Positions 25,084-35,477 of a stretch of DNA of 64,000 nt are shown here, piece after piece; position 1 is the first letter of the stretch; every line of letters begins with the position of its first letter. This stretch comes from Carnobacterium divergens DSM 20623 (lineage in GTDB: Bacteria; Bacillota; Bacilli; Lactobacillales; Carnobacteriaceae), in the NCBI RefSeq assembly GCF_000744255.1, contig NZ_JQLO01000001.1, positions 744,001 through 808,000 of the forward strand, given 5' to 3'. The translations under genes and the position numbers were made by a program. The notes beneath the pieces were generated by a model. It saw only the letters and a program-made list of their open reading frames with translations, had not been told where the DNA came from and searched no databases.

Positions 25084-27216
25084 ATGACAGAAAAACAAAT
25101 TTTTACAAAAGAGTGGGCAGGCCGCACGTTAAAGGTAGAAGTGGGCCAATTAGCAAAACAAGCAAATGGAGCTGCTTTAATCCGTTATGGAGATACTGCT
25201 GTATTAACGGCCGCAGTAGCTAGTAAAAAAGCAAAAGATGTTGACTTTTTCCCATTAACAGTGAATTATGATGAAAAAATGTATGCAGTTGGTAAAATTC
25301 CAGGAGGATTTATTAAACGTGAAGCACGTCCAAGTGAAAGAGCAACTTTGACTGCTCGTTTGATTGACCGCCCAATTCGTCCAATGTTTGCAGAAGGCTT
25401 CCGTAATGAAGTTCAAATTACGAATACAGTAATGTCAGTAGAACAAGACTGCTCACCAGAATTCGCTGCAATGTTTGGTTCTTCATTAGCACTTTGTATA
25501 TCAGATATCCCATTTAATGGACCAATTGCAGGTGTTGACGTTGGTCGTATTAATGGCGAGTATGTGATTAACCCAACAGTTGAACAAAATGAATTATCAG
25601 ATATTCATTTAACCGTTGCAGGAACAAAAGACGCTATCAACATGGTTGAAAGTGGCGCTAAAGAAGTTTCAGAAGAAGACATGTTAGGCGCTTTACTTTT
25701 TGGTCATAACGCCATTCAAGAATTAGTTGCTTTCCAAGAAGAAATTGCTCAAGCAGTGGGCAAAGAAAAAATGGAAATTGCATTGTTACAAATTGATGCA
25801 GCGCTAGATGCAGAAGTAAATGCAGCCTTTAAACAAAAAATGATTGACGCTATTCAAACAGAAGAAAAATTAGCTCGTGAAGAAAATATTGAAGCTGTAA
25901 AAGAAGAAGCGATTGCTCACTTTGAAGAAAAATATGCTGCAGATGAAGAAGCGGCTCGTATTTTTAAAGAAGTGAAGCAAATTGTGGAAGATTTAGAAAA
26001 AAATGAAGTACGTCGTTTAATCACAGTTGATAAAGTCCGTCCAGATGGCCGTAAAATTGATGAGATTCGTCACTTAGCTTCTGAAGTAGGCATGTTGCCG
26101 CGTACTCATGGTTCTGGATTGTTTACTCGTGGACAAACACAAGCTTTATCCATTGCAACATTAGCACCTCTTGGAGAACATCAAATTATTGATGGCTTAG
26201 GAATTGAAGAGAGCAAACGTTTCATCCATCATTATAACTTCCCTCAATATTCAGTAGGGAGTACAGGGCCAAGTCGTGGTCCTGGTCGTCGTGAAATCGG
26301 TCACGGTGCTTTAGGAGAACGTGCTTTGTCTCAAGTAATTCCAAGTGAAGAGGACTTCCCTTACACTATTCGTTTGGTTGCTGAAGTATTAGAATCAAAT
26401 GGTTCTTCTTCTCAAGCAAGTATCTGTGCTGGAACGTTAGCATTAATGGATGCAGGTGTTCCAATTAAGGCACCAGTTGCAGGGATTGCAATGGGACTTG
26501 TTAAAGATGGCGAAAACTATACAGTGTTAACGGATATTCAAGGATTGGAAGATCATTTAGGCGACATGGACTTTAAAGTTGCTGGAACGACTGCTGGAAT
26601 TACAGCTCTTCAAATGGATATTAAGATTGACGGAATTACTCAACAAATTTTAGAAGAAGCTTTAACGCAAGCTAAAAAAGCACGTTTAGAAATTTTAGAT
26701 GAATTAACTTCTACGATCTCTGCACCACGCATAGAGCTTAGCGAATATGCTCCTAAGATTGAAATGATTAAAATTAAACCAGAAAAAATTAAAGTGGTTA
26801 TTGGTCGTGGTGGCGATCAAATCAATGCAATCATTGAAGAAACTGGCGTTAAAATCGATATTGATCAAGAAGGAAATGTCAGCATCGCTTCAACGGATGC
26901 CGCTATGATTCAAAAAGCGAAAACAATTATTGAAGATTTAACAAGAGAAATTAAAATTGGCGAAATTTTCAATGGTAAAGTAAAACGTATTGAAAAATTC
27001 GGTGCTTTTGTAGAAATTATTAAAGGAAAAGATGGCTTAGTTCATATTTCTGAACTTGCAAATGAGCGAGTTGGAAAAGTAGAAGATATTCTTGCATTAA
27101 ATGATGAAGTAATGGTTAAAGTTACTGAAATTGATAACCAAGGACGAATCAACCTTTCTCGTAAAGCCTTGCTTAAAAAAGACGAAGAAGAAACAACAGA
27201 TAAAGAAACAAAATAG
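25084..27216 (+). CDS. pnp: Polyribonucleotide nucleotidyltransferase (PNPase)
   Basis: This 710-residue 3'-5' phosphorolytic exoribonuclease forms a trimeric ring and degrades mRNA. It has two RNase PH domains (about 1-215 and 310-540) around an all-helical domain; the second carries the FFRR-like/GRREIGHG active region ([19 protein letters not shown]). KH (about 555-615; [15 protein letters not shown]) and S1 (about 620-690; [19 protein letters not shown]) RNA-binding domains follow. AAAGGAG precedes ATG 25084. RNase J2 at 32219-33901 is another RNA-decay enzyme in the window. Confidence 0.98.
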   Translation: MTEKQIFTKEWAGRTLKVEVGQLAKQANGAALIRYGDTAVLTAAVASKKAKDVDFFPLTVNYDEKMYAVGKIPGGFIKREARPSERATLTARLIDRPIRPMFAEGFRNEVQITNTVMSVEQDCSPEFAAMFGSSLALCISDIPFNGPIAGVDVGRINGEYVINPTVEQNELSDIHLTVAGTKDAINMVESGAKEVSEEDMLGALLFGHNAIQELVAFQEEIAQAVGKEKMEIALLQIDAALDAEVNAAFKQKMIDAIQTEEKLAREENIEAVKEEAIAHFEEKYAADEEAARIFKEVKQIVEDLEKNEVRRLITVDKVRPDGRKIDEIRHLASEVGMLPRTHGSGLFTRGQTQALSIATLAPLGEHQIIDGLGIEESKRFIHHYNFPQYSVGSTGPSRGPGRREIGHGALGERALSQVIPSEEDFPYTIRLVAEVLESNGSSSQASICAGTLALMDAGVPIKAPVAGIAMGLVKDGENYTVLTDIQGLEDHLGDMDFKVAGTTAGITALQMDIKIDGITQQILEEALTQAKKARLEILDELTSTISAPRIELSEYAPKIEMIKIKPEKIKVVIGRGGDQINAIIEETGVKIDIDQEGNVSIASTDAAMIQKAKTIIEDLTREIKIGEIFNGKVKRIEKFGAFVEIIKGKDGLVHISELANERVGKVEDILALNDEVMVKVTEIDNQGRINLSRKALLKKDEEETTDKETK

Positions 27217-27221
27217 TTAAT

Positions 27222-27256
27222 AAAAAAGCACTGAATTTTTAATTCAGTGCTTTTTG
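27222..27256. terminator. Bidirectional terminator between pnp and birA
   Basis: An AAAAAGCACTGAATT stem pairs with AATTCAGTGCTTTTT around a short loop, with A and T runs on either side, between convergent genes. Confidence 0.9.
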
Positions 27257-27262
27257 CTATTT

Positions 27263-28255
27263 TTAAATATACCCATCTAAGCCTCTAATTGAAATTTCCC
27301 CAGCAAAAACAGGAGTTAAGTCAGTTTCCCCAGCTAATTGAACCAACAGCTGTCCCTCATCATCAATTTCAACAGCATGGGCTAATTGCCGCTCGTTTCC
27401 TTTTAAAAGATAAATATCTTGCCCGATAACAGCAGAAGCCTTACGACAACTATCTAAAAAAGGCGTTGGATCTTCTGATTCAATAAAATTTAAATATAAG
27501 GTTTCAAATTCTTTTAAAAATTGAGAGATCAAATGATTCGGTTCTATTTTTTGATTTTGTAAAATAGCTAAAGATGTAGCTTTGCTTGAAATATCTTCTG
27601 GAAAATCTTCGACTAGTAAATTGGTATTGATGCCAATGCCAACAACCACATAATGAATTTTTGTTAATTCAGAGCTCATTTCTGTTAAAATTCCACAGAG
27701 CTTTTTGCCATTCACCACAATATCATTTGGCCATTTCACTTTGACTGAATCATTTTCAGGCAATGAATTGATAAAAGCTGCTGCCATTAACTGAGTGAGT
27801 AAGCTAGCTTTTGCTGGTTGAAGATCTGGTTTTAAAACGATGGAAAGAGAGATAGTCTTTCCTTTAAGTGAATTCCATGTCCGACCAATGCGTCCTCTGG
27901 CAGCCGTTTGTTCTTCTGAAATCAAAACAGCGCCATCCCCAATTAAAGCTTGATCTGCCAATTCTTTAGCTTTAGTATTTGTAGAAGAAATGGTAGGGAA
28001 AACTAAAAGCTCTTTTCCAATGAGGGTAGTTGTTAATTGATCTTGAAGTAAAGCTTTACTAATTGGAGGCTCTTTAAATTGATACCCGCTTCTACCAATC
28101 GAGTCAATTTCATACCCTTCTTCCTTTAATCGCTGAATTGCTTTCCAGACAGCTGTTCTAGAAATCGCTAATTCTGAACTAATTAATTGACCAGAAATTG
28201 GATTTGGATACGCTTTTTGAATAAAACTAAGTACTTTTTCTTTTGTCGTGGACAT
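27263..28255 (-). CDS. birA: Bifunctional biotin ligase / biotin operon repressor
   Basis: A 330-residue class II biotin protein ligase. The N-terminal winged helix (about 1-65; SGQLISSELAISRTAVWKAIQRL) would bind an operator, and the ligase domain carries GRGRIGRTW (biotinyl-AMP loop) and KWPNDI. A short C-terminal SH3-like domain follows. It should biotinylate the lysine of pyruvate carboxylase encoded at 7046-10477. The DNA-binding domain suggests it also represses biotin uptake genes located elsewhere. ATG 28255 has AAAGGA upstream. Confidence 0.94.
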   Translation of the reverse strand: MSTTKEKVLSFIQKAYPNPISGQLISSELAISRTAVWKAIQRLKEEGYEIDSIGRSGYQFKEPPISKALLQDQLTTTLIGKELLVFPTISSTNTKAKELADQALIGDGAVLISEEQTAARGRIGRTWNSLKGKTISLSIVLKPDLQPAKASLLTQLMAAAFINSLPENDSVKVKWPNDIVVNGKKLCGILTEMSSELTKIHYVVVGIGINTNLLVEDFPEDISSKATSLAILQNQKIEPNHLISQFLKEFETLYLNFIESEDPTPFLDSCRKASAVIGQDIYLLKGNERQLAHAVEIDDEGQLLVQLAGETDLTPVFAGEISIRGLDGYI

Positions 28256-28395
28256 TTAAACATCCTTTCTTAATAACTGAAAATTGATTACTTTTAAAAT
28301 AGCATTCTAACTACATAAATGCAATCATTTCAAGAATTAAATAAGTTGATTTTATGGTATGCTAAGAGTAAACAATCAAAAGGTGGATAATTAAA

Positions 28396-29217
28396 ATGAT
28401 CAAATTAGTAGCTATTGATATTGATGGAACACTTTTAACGAGTGACCATCGCTTGACTCAAAATGTTTGTGAGGCAATCCAATTAGCAAAAAACAGTGGA
28501 GTTACAATTGTATTATGTACAGGCAGACCGCTTGTGGGGATTGCTCCGTATTTAGAAAAATTAGATTTACTCGATTCAACAACAATAGCCATTACACAAA
28601 ACGGTGCTTTAGTACAAGAAACCCAATCAAAAAAAGTGTTAAATCATTTAACCTTAACAGTCGATCAAGTGAAGCGCATTTATCAATTTTCGAACAATCA
28701 AAAAGCCCAATTAACTTTTTTTGATGAGTTGGAAATGTACCACACAGTTCTTACTCCATCTCAGCTTGTAGTAGATGATGCTAAATTGCTACATACGCAT
28801 TTAACGTATCTTGATGTGGATAAATTAACGCCAGATACCTTAGTGACAAAAGGAATGTTTTTAGGAGATCCAACAGAAATTGATACATTGATTCAAGAAC
28901 TTCCAGCTTCGTTTAAGGATGACTTTTATATGGTTAGAAGCGTACCTTATAACTTTGAATTTTTAAATAAACAAGCCAGTAAGGGAAAGGCACTACAAAG
29001 CCTTGCGGAATCGTTGCAATTGCAAGTAGATGAAGTGATGGCGATTGGAGATGCGGAAAATGATCGGAGTATGCTAGAGTATGCCGGACATGCAGTCGTA
29101 ATGGAAAATGGCACAGAAGAAATGAAAGCACTAGCGACCTTTATTACGAAATCAAATGATGAAGATGGAGTTGCTTATGCTATCCATGAGTTGATTCTAA
29201 AAAAAACAGGTGACTGA
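28396..29217 (+). CDS. Cof-type HAD-IIB sugar-phosphate phosphatase
   Basis: This 273-residue hydrolase of the HAD superfamily has motif I DIDGTLL (nucleophile Asp8), motif II as VLCTGR, a large C2 cap domain and motif IV GDAENDRSML. Such enzymes dephosphorylate sugar phosphates or nucleotides such as FMN and pyridoxal phosphate; the specific substrate cannot be read from sequence. An AAGGTGG site precedes ATG 28396. The stop codon lies inside the loop of the downstream terminator. Confidence 0.9.
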   Translation: MIKLVAIDIDGTLLTSDHRLTQNVCEAIQLAKNSGVTIVLCTGRPLVGIAPYLEKLDLLDSTTIAITQNGALVQETQSKKVLNHLTLTVDQVKRIYQFSNNQKAQLTFFDELEMYHTVLTPSQLVVDDAKLLHTHLTYLDVDKLTPDTLVTKGMFLGDPTEIDTLIQELPASFKDDFYMVRSVPYNFEFLNKQASKGKALQSLAESLQLQVDEVMAIGDAENDRSMLEYAGHAVVMENGTEEMKALATFITKSNDEDGVAYAIHELILKKTGD

Positions 29218-29230
29218 GTCACCTGTTTTT
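29202..29230. terminator. Terminator overlapping the HAD gene stop codon
   Basis: AAAAACAGGTGAC (29202-29214) pairs perfectly with GTCACCTGTTTTT (29218-29230); the three-base loop is the TGA stop codon. It serves both convergent genes. Confidence 0.88.
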
Positions 29231-29234
29231 CGGA

Positions 29235-29984
29235 TTACTTAGTAATTGTATCTAGCCAGTCAAGTAGTAAATCTGAGATCATCGTTTGCTGTTCATTGTT
29301 GGAGATCAAAGCTGAAGTATCTCCTTTTTGTGGTCCATAGCTGCCAAAGCCAGCGTGATTTCCTCCTGTGATTGTCTGATATGTCGTTGTGGGAGGTAAG
29401 TCTTTTTTTGCCTCTTTATAACGATCCCAATTCAAGACACCGTCATGATCTGCGGTAATTGAAAGAACGGGTAAAGTTGTTTTTGCTAGCGACCCTTTTT
29501 CATCAGGATAACTGGCTAAAAAGAAAACACCTTTTAGGTTGGTTGAAGGGTGGCTTTCTGCAAAACGGCTCGCCATAACGCCTCCTAGTGAATGACCGCC
29601 AATAACGTACTCTTTAATACTATTTTCTTGAATAATGTCAGTAGCAATTTCACTTTTTAAAACGGCTAAATGAAACGGTTGGTGAATGAGATAAACAGTA
29701 TAACCTCCTTCAACAGCAAGTTTTTTAGCCCAAATGCTATAACTGTCTTCTTTTACTAAAGCACCTTGATAAAATAAAACACTGATTTTTTGTTTGTGTT
29801 TAGTGGGTGTAAAAACAGTCGCATTAGAAGTTGTTTTCACATTCACAGTAGCATCACTTTTTAAAGCAGATTCTGCTTGTGGGCTAGGGGAGTATGTTAG
29901 TAGATTTAGTGTTAAAAGACCTCCTAACGTTAGAGTAATCAAGACAAGTATGCTAACTAGTCCAATTTTTGTTGTACGCTTCAT
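29235..29984 (-). CDS. Membrane-anchored alpha/beta hydrolase
   Basis: A 249-residue protein with an N-terminal transmembrane anchor (about 8-30) and an extracellular alpha/beta hydrolase domain. The nucleophile elbow is GGHSLGG near residue 129, the acid is probably in TADHDGVLNWD, and the histidine in GGNHAGFG. This corresponds to the Abhydrolase_5 type found in Firmicutes as serine esterases or hydrolases of unknown substrate. It is transcribed convergently with the HAD gene, monocistronic. Confidence 0.82.
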   Translation of the reverse strand: MKRTTKIGLVSILVLITLTLGGLLTLNLLTYSPSPQAESALKSDATVNVKTTSNATVFTPTKHKQKISVLFYQGALVKEDSYSIWAKKLAVEGGYTVYLIHQPFHLAVLKSEIATDIIQENSIKEYVIGGHSLGGVMASRFAESHPSTNLKGVFFLASYPDEKGSLAKTTLPVLSITADHDGVLNWDRYKEAKKDLPPTTTYQTITGGNHAGFGSYGPQKGDTSALISNNEQQTMISDLLLDWLDTITK

Positions 29985-30212
29985 GATAAATTCCCATCCT
30001 TTTTAAAATTAATTCTTAAAATTAAATTAAGCTGTTTGTATTTTAACACAAAAAGGTAAGTTAGGTATGATTTAAGGCGCATTTATGGTAAAATATGAGG
30101 TGGTTACATTTGTCTGATTCAAGTTTTAATTACTTGAATGAGAAACGACAAAAGTAAGAACGTTTTAAAAGTCATGTATAAACTATAAACAAAAAAATAG
30201 GGAGTTGTCTGT

Positions 30213-31256
30213 ATGAGTGGATATCATATTGCGATTGTAGGTGCAACTGGAGCCGTTGGTTCAAAAATGATGGAAATGTTAGAAGAAGCAACTTTTCCAA
30301 TTGAAAGTGTAACATTACTAGCATCAAAAAGATCTGCTGGAAAAGTAAAGAACTTTAAAGGAATGGAATTAGTAATCGAAGAAACAACACCGGACTCTTT
30401 TGAAGGCATTGATATTGCTTTATTTAGTGCAGGTGGAGGCATCTCAAAACAATTTGCCCCAGAAGCAGTGAAGCGTGGAGCAGTAGTGATTGATAATACA
30501 AGTGCTTATCGAATGGATTTAAATGTGCCTCTAGTTGTGCCAGAAGTGAATGAAGAAGCGTTAAGAACCCATCAAGGAATTATAGCAAATCCAAATTGTT
30601 CAACGATTCAAATGATGGTAGCGTTAGAACCTATTCGCAAAAAATACGGTTTAAAAAGAATTATTGTCTCTACTTATCAAGCTGTCAGTGGAGCAGGAAT
30701 TTCAGCTATCAAAGAAATGGAAGACCAAGCGCAACACATGTTAAACAAAGAAGGTTATGAAGCCAATATTTTACCTTGTAGTGGCGATCAAAAACATTTT
30801 CCAATCGCGTTTAATGCATTGCCTCAAATTGATGTGTTTAGTGATGCGGGTTATACCTATGAAGAGTGGAAAATGATGAATGAAACGAAAAAAATTATGG
30901 CAGACGAAACGATTAAAGTTGCTGCCACTTGTGTTCGTATTCCTGTTGTTTCAGGACATTCTGAATCGATTTATTTTGAAGTAGAGGATGAATTAGCGAC
31001 AGTCTTTGGGATTCAACAGGAATTAATGATTGCTCCTGGTGTGGTTTTACAAGATGATCCAGACACGCAAACTTATCCAACGCCATTAACAGCTGTTGGT
31101 AAAAAAGAGACATTTGTAGGCAGAATTCGTAAAGATTTAGATGAAGACAAAGGCTTCCATATGTGGGTTGTATCAGATAACTTACTAAAAGGTGCTGCTT
31201 GGAATTCAATTCAAATCGCTGAAAGTTTACACAAACTTGATTTAGTTAAAATTTAA
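30213..31256 (+). CDS. asd: Aspartate-semialdehyde dehydrogenase
   Basis: A 347-residue NADP-dependent enzyme that reduces aspartyl phosphate to the semialdehyde, the branch point to lysine/diaminopimelate, threonine and methionine. The Rossmann loop is [11 protein letters not shown]. The catalytic cysteine is Cys129 in NPNCSTIQM, and the substrate-binding [14 protein letters not shown] region is present. AGGGAG precedes ATG 30213. dapA follows 53 bases downstream, giving an asd-dapA pair that feeds peptidoglycan precursor synthesis. Confidence 0.97.
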   Translation: MSGYHIAIVGATGAVGSKMMEMLEEATFPIESVTLLASKRSAGKVKNFKGMELVIEETTPDSFEGIDIALFSAGGGISKQFAPEAVKRGAVVIDNTSAYRMDLNVPLVVPEVNEEALRTHQGIIANPNCSTIQMMVALEPIRKKYGLKRIIVSTYQAVSGAGISAIKEMEDQAQHMLNKEGYEANILPCSGDQKHFPIAFNALPQIDVFSDAGYTYEEWKMMNETKKIMADETIKVAATCVRIPVVSGHSESIYFEVEDELATVFGIQQELMIAPGVVLQDDPDTQTYPTPLTAVGKKETFVGRIRKDLDEDKGFHMWVVSDNLLKGAAWNSIQIAESLHKLDLVKI

Positions 31257-31309
31257 ATTAAGGATGTAAGAAAAGGGAACTCGTTAACGGAAAGAAAGGA
31301 TGATTGATT

Positions 31310-32182
31310 TTGGAAATCAAAACGGCGAACATAATGACAGCAATGGTAACTCCATTTGACGATAGAGGAGACATTGACTATGAAAAGACAAAAGCTTTGA
31401 TAGACTATCTTTTAGCTAATGGTACCCAAGGTTTAGTCGTTGGTGGCACTACAGGAGAATCTCCTACGTTAACTCATGATGAAAAATTGACACTTTATCA
31501 AAAAACAGTTGAATTTGTGGCAGGACGCGTGCCAATCATTGCTGGAACGGGCTCGAATAATACAGCAGAAACCGTTGCATTTACCAAAGAAGTGTCAAAA
31601 ATAAAAGGCATTGCTGCTGCTTTAGTAGTGGTTCCATTTTATAACAAACCAAGTCAAGCAGGGTTATATGAACATTTCAAAGCCGTTGCGAATGCAAGTG
31701 ACTTGCCAATTATGATGTACAACGTTCCGGGTCGAACTGGAATTTCAATGGATGCAAAAACAACGATTCGATTAGCTCAATTTGATTCAATTATTGGGAC
31801 AAAGGAATGTGCCGGACTTGATGCTATGAGTGAAATTATTGAAGGGGCGCCAGTTGATTTCTTAGTTTATTCTGGAGAAGACAATCTAACGTTTCCTGCT
31901 AAATGTATCGGAGCAACAGGCATTATTTCGGTTGCAAGTCATGTCTTAGGAAATGAAATGGCTGAGATGTATCGTTTATTAGAAGAAGGTATAGTAGCAG
32001 ATGCAGCAAGAATTCATCGTAACCTTGTTCCTAAAATGAACAGCCTATTTACCGTTTCGTCCCCAGCGCCCGTTAAAGCGAGTTTAAATCATTTAGGTAT
32101 TTCTGTAGGTTCCCTAAGATTGCCGTTAATTCCTTGTACTATGGAAGAAGAGCAAGCTATTTTTAATGCATTAGAAATTTAA
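31310..32182 (+). CDS. dapA: 4-hydroxy-tetrahydrodipicolinate synthase
   Basis: A 290-residue TIM-barrel lyase condensing pyruvate with aspartate semialdehyde, the first step committed to lysine and diaminopimelate. Visible are GGTTGESPTL, the catalytic tyrosine in MYNVPGRTG and the Schiff-base lysine in GTKECAG. I propose TTG 31310 as start: AAAGGA lies about nine bases upstream, and the protein then opens EIKTANIMTAMVTPFD, as in relatives. The upstream TTG at 31304 would sit too close to the ribosome site. Confidence 0.96.
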   Translation: MEIKTANIMTAMVTPFDDRGDIDYEKTKALIDYLLANGTQGLVVGGTTGESPTLTHDEKLTLYQKTVEFVAGRVPIIAGTGSNNTAETVAFTKEVSKIKGIAAALVVVPFYNKPSQAGLYEHFKAVANASDLPIMMYNVPGRTGISMDAKTTIRLAQFDSIIGTKECAGLDAMSEIIEGAPVDFLVYSGEDNLTFPAKCIGATGIISVASHVLGNEMAEMYRLLEEGIVADAARIHRNLVPKMNSLFTVSSPAPVKASLNHLGISVGSLRLPLIPCTMEEEQAIFNALEI

Positions 32183-32218
32183 AAAGAACAATTAAAAGAA
32201 AGTAATAGAGGTGAAAAA

Positions 32219-33901
32219 ATGAGCGACATTAAAATAATCGCACTTGGCGGTGTTCGTGAAAATGGTAAAAATTTATACATCGTTGAAGTGGAAGAAGAAA
32301 TATACATCTTAGACTGTGGGCTCATCTACCCTGAAAATGAATTGCTAGGAATTGACGTTGTGATTCCTGATTTTAGTTATTTGGAAGAAAATAGTGACCG
32401 TATTGTAGGTGTCTTTTTAACACATGGACATGCCGATGCAATCGGAGCACTTCCTTATTTCTTACAAAAATTCAGTGTTCCTGTTTTTGGAACAGAATTA
32501 ACGATTGCCTTAGCAAAACTCTTTGTTGAAAAAGATCATATTTCAAAAGGCTTTGACGATTATCATATTATTGACGAAAATACAGAGATTGAGTTTGGGA
32601 ATTCAGTTGTGAGTTTCTTTAAAACAACCCATACGATTCCAGACTCTGTCGGTATTGCTGTTAAAACAGATGAAGGCAGTATCGTTTATACAGGAGACTT
32701 TAAATTTGATCAAAGCGCAATTCCAATGTATCAAACCAACTTTGCAAAAATCAGTTCAATTGGCGAGAACAATGTTTTAGCCTTGCTAAGTGATTCCGAA
32801 GGTGCTGAAAGTACCGTCGAAAACGCAAGTGACTTGAAAATTGCAGGAGAAGTTTTAGATACCTTTAGAAATACAGAAGGTCGTATTATTGCAGCCTGTG
32901 TTGCAAGTAATATCCTAAGAGTTCAGCAAGTTTTAAATGCTGCTGAAAAATCAAAACGTAAAGTCTTTATTACCGGTAAAGACTTGGAAGAAATTGTTAA
33001 AACAGCAATGAAATTAAATAAAATTGAATTGCCAAGTGATGAGTTAATCGTTCCTGTCAAAGACATCGATAATTATCCAGATAATGAAATTGTCGTACTT
33101 GAAACAGGGAACTTAGGCGAACCAATTCAATCCTTACAAAAAATGGCACTTGGCAGACATCGTCAAGTGAACATTAAAGAAGGCGATTTAATTTATATCA
33201 CAACGACTACGTCAACAGCGATGGAAACGACTGTTGCTAAAACAGAAGACATGATTTACCGCGCGGGTGGTACTGTAAAACAAATTTCAGATAATTTAAA
33301 AGCTTCAGGTCACGGATCACAAAAAGATTTACAATTGATGATTAACTTGATGAAGCCAACTTATTTCATTCCAGTTAAAGGACAGTTCCGTTTATTATCA
33401 GCTCATGCTGAATTAGCAAATGAAGTTGGGATTCCTCATAAAAACATTTTTATTCCAGGTAAAGGCGATGTTATGGAATATAAAGATGGACGTATGAGAA
33501 TGGCTGGACAAGTTGAAGCGGGCAATACAATGATTGACGGAATTGGAATTGGCGACATTGGCAATATCGTATTACGCGATCGTAAATTGTTATCCGAAGA
33601 TGGTATTTTTGTTGCAGTTGTAACGATTAGCCGTAAACAAGGCAAGATTATTTCAGGCCCAGATGTAACAACAAAAGGTTTTGTATATGTAAGAGCCAAT
33701 GAAGACTTAATTAAAGAAAGCAATGAAATTGTTCGAACAGTTGTTGAAGAAAACTTAAGTCGTAAAGAATTTGAGTGGAGCCGTCTAAAACAAGAGATTA
33801 GAGAAGCTCTAAGTAAACATCTATTTGAAAAAACTCGTCGTAGACCAGTTATTTTACCAATTATTATGGAATCAAGTTACCGTAATAAAAAAAGAAAATA
33901 A
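32219..33901 (+). CDS. rnjB: Ribonuclease J2
   Basis: A 560-residue metallo-beta-lactamase/beta-CASP ribonuclease. The signature loop reads THGHADAIGALPY, where the catalytic RNase J1 type has HGHEDHIGG. This altered metal motif is typical of the J2 paralogue, which is weakly active and pairs with J1 in mRNA and rRNA processing. Other parts include SDSEGA, the beta-CASP region and the C-terminal SYRNKKRK tail. It follows dapA by 36 bases, as rnjB does in other Firmicutes. GAGGTGA precedes ATG 32219. Confidence 0.93.
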   Translation: MSDIKIIALGGVRENGKNLYIVEVEEEIYILDCGLIYPENELLGIDVVIPDFSYLEENSDRIVGVFLTHGHADAIGALPYFLQKFSVPVFGTELTIALAKLFVEKDHISKGFDDYHIIDENTEIEFGNSVVSFFKTTHTIPDSVGIAVKTDEGSIVYTGDFKFDQSAIPMYQTNFAKISSIGENNVLALLSDSEGAESTVENASDLKIAGEVLDTFRNTEGRIIAACVASNILRVQQVLNAAEKSKRKVFITGKDLEEIVKTAMKLNKIELPSDELIVPVKDIDNYPDNEIVVLETGNLGEPIQSLQKMALGRHRQVNIKEGDLIYITTTTSTAMETTVAKTEDMIYRAGGTVKQISDNLKASGHGSQKDLQLMINLMKPTYFIPVKGQFRLLSAHAELANEVGIPHKNIFIPGKGDVMEYKDGRMRMAGQVEAGNTMIDGIGIGDIGNIVLRDRKLLSEDGIFVAVVTISRKQGKIISGPDVTTKGFVYVRANEDLIKESNEIVRTVVEENLSRKEFEWSRLKQEIREALSKHLFEKTRRRPVILPIIMESSYRNKKRK

Positions 33902-33904
33902 GTC

Positions 33905-33940
33905 AAAAAAACACTAATTTAATTGAATTAGTGTTTTTTT
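33905..33940 (+). terminator. Terminator after rnjB
   Basis: AAAACACTAATT pairs with AATTAGTGTTTT around a 7-base loop, followed by a T-run. Confidence 0.92.
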
Positions 33941-34050
33941 TGTCTTTTTTGAGCATTAAATTATTATTAAATAACAAAAAGAGGTATTATATAACAAAGA
34001 GAATATGGTCTGTTTAAATAAAAAAATAATGGGAATGGAAGGTGTTGGAT

Positions 34051-35382
34051 ATGCCTTATCAAACTGCTTTACTCTTACTTACAAGTTGTTCAATTTCAGT
34101 TGGAGGTCTAGGTTTAATTGTAAATAAAGAATTAACCAATCCTGAAATACTTTCAAATGCTATCCAAGCCACTTACCATCAAAAATTAAACTTAAACAAA
34201 ATAAAAATTGAACATTCACAGAAAAATCTAAAATTGAGTGTTGTAAAAGGAACCGTTAATACGAATAAAATAGGCGATTACAAAGTAACTGTTGCTTTGA
34301 AAGAATCCGGAAAAACGATTGATGAAGAGGTAGTTACTATTCTTGTAAAAGATGAAACACCACCAGTAATTAGTGCTAAAGATTCTTATGAAGTAGAAGT
34401 TCATCAGCCTTTTCAACTAGGAAAAAAAATTACTATTACAGATAACTTGGATGGAGACATTACGAATGTATCGACAATATCTGATTATCAAATAGATAAA
34501 ATAGGTGTCAATCATGTAACGATTTCAGCAAATGATGAAAGCGGAAATAAAATTAATAAAATAACAGAAATAAAAGTAGTTGATAAAATCCCTCCAGTCT
34601 TGAGTGCAGAAGATAAAATAACGAATATAGGTGAATCAATAGACGTAATGACATTAGTGAGTGCAAAAGATAATTACGATGGCGATTTAACTAGTAAGGT
34701 CACTGAGACAGGAAAAGTTGATTGGAATAAAGCAGGCAAATATCCTGTGAATTATGAAGTGAAAGATCAATCAGGCAATCAAACAATTCTTACTAAAACA
34801 GTAACAGTAAAAGATAAAGCTCCTCAAATTAAAGAACCTCAAGCAACGATTACTCAAACAAAAGAAAATCAAGCTATTAGCCGTCCTTCAAATCAAGCAA
34901 ATCTAGTCAACCAAAAGGAGAACATCGAAGCAGCACCATCACCGGTTCCTCAAGAAGTACAGTATCAACCAAAAACAGTGAATTTAATGGGGGAATCGAT
35001 TCATTATGAGAATGCCGGACAAAGTGGTGGGCAAAATTATATCGATGAAAATCCTGGAAATGCATCAACTTGGGGTGGTGCTGCCGTGCAGTCAGGAACA
35101 GATGGATTAAATACCCACATTATCGGTCATAATCCGGGAGCTTTTTCAGGAATTTGGAATTTAGGAATTGGAAGTACAATTGTGGTCACCGATGCTGCAA
35201 ATCATCCGACAGTCTACCATATTCAACGTATCTATCAAGTCACACAAAACGCAGTTGGGATAGCCGATGGTGTCAATTATTGGGATCGAATGATTGGAAC
35301 TGGTGGGGGAGAGCGAGTTACCCTTCAAACATGTGAAAATAGTAGTGGAAGTGTAGATTGGGTAATTGAGGCTTCAGCGTAA
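34051..35382 (+). CDS. Secreted protein with Ig-like repeats and a sortase-like C-terminal domain
   Basis: The 443-residue protein starts with a short hydrophobic stretch (about 4-23). It contains LLTSC, which resembles a lipobox but lacks basic N-terminal residues, so export as a lipoprotein is uncertain. Two clear DUF5011/Cry22-type Ig-like repeats (about 103-177, 181-255; DNLDGDIT and DNYDGDLT) follow one less clear repeat. After a Gln/Pro-rich linker comes a sortase fold (about 310-443), with the His in IIGHNPG (360) and Cys in LQTC (428). The Arg expected after the Cys is missing. No LPXTG or membrane tail is seen. ATG 34051 has GGAAGG upstream. Confidence 0.7.
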   Translation: MPYQTALLLLTSCSISVGGLGLIVNKELTNPEILSNAIQATYHQKLNLNKIKIEHSQKNLKLSVVKGTVNTNKIGDYKVTVALKESGKTIDEEVVTILVKDETPPVISAKDSYEVEVHQPFQLGKKITITDNLDGDITNVSTISDYQIDKIGVNHVTISANDESGNKINKITEIKVVDKIPPVLSAEDKITNIGESIDVMTLVSAKDNYDGDLTSKVTETGKVDWNKAGKYPVNYEVKDQSGNQTILTKTVTVKDKAPQIKEPQATITQTKENQAISRPSNQANLVNQKENIEAAPSPVPQEVQYQPKTVNLMGESIHYENAGQSGGQNYIDENPGNASTWGGAAVQSGTDGLNTHIIGHNPGAFSGIWNLGIGSTIVVTDAANHPTVYHIQRIYQVTQNAVGIADGVNYWDRMIGTGGGERVTLQTCENSSGSVDWVIEASA

Positions 35383-35421
35383 AAAATGAACTCAAACTCA
35401 AACAGAAACAATTTAAAAATG

Positions 35422-35465
35422 AAGGGCTTTGGAATGGATAGACTCTTATCTACTCTAAAGCCCTT
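35422..35465 (+). terminator. Long hairpin after the sortase-like gene
   Basis: AAGGGCTTT at 35422-35430 begins a roughly 20-bp stem with a few mismatches that closes at 35465. No T-run follows, so it is either a T-poor terminator or another RNA structure. Confidence 0.6.
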
Positions 35466-35477
35466 GCTCTTTGTAAC

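Noticed and set aside
35422-35465. Long hairpin as a mobile-element end or small repeat
   Set aside because: I see no second copy or transposase in the window, so a terminator-like role is simpler.
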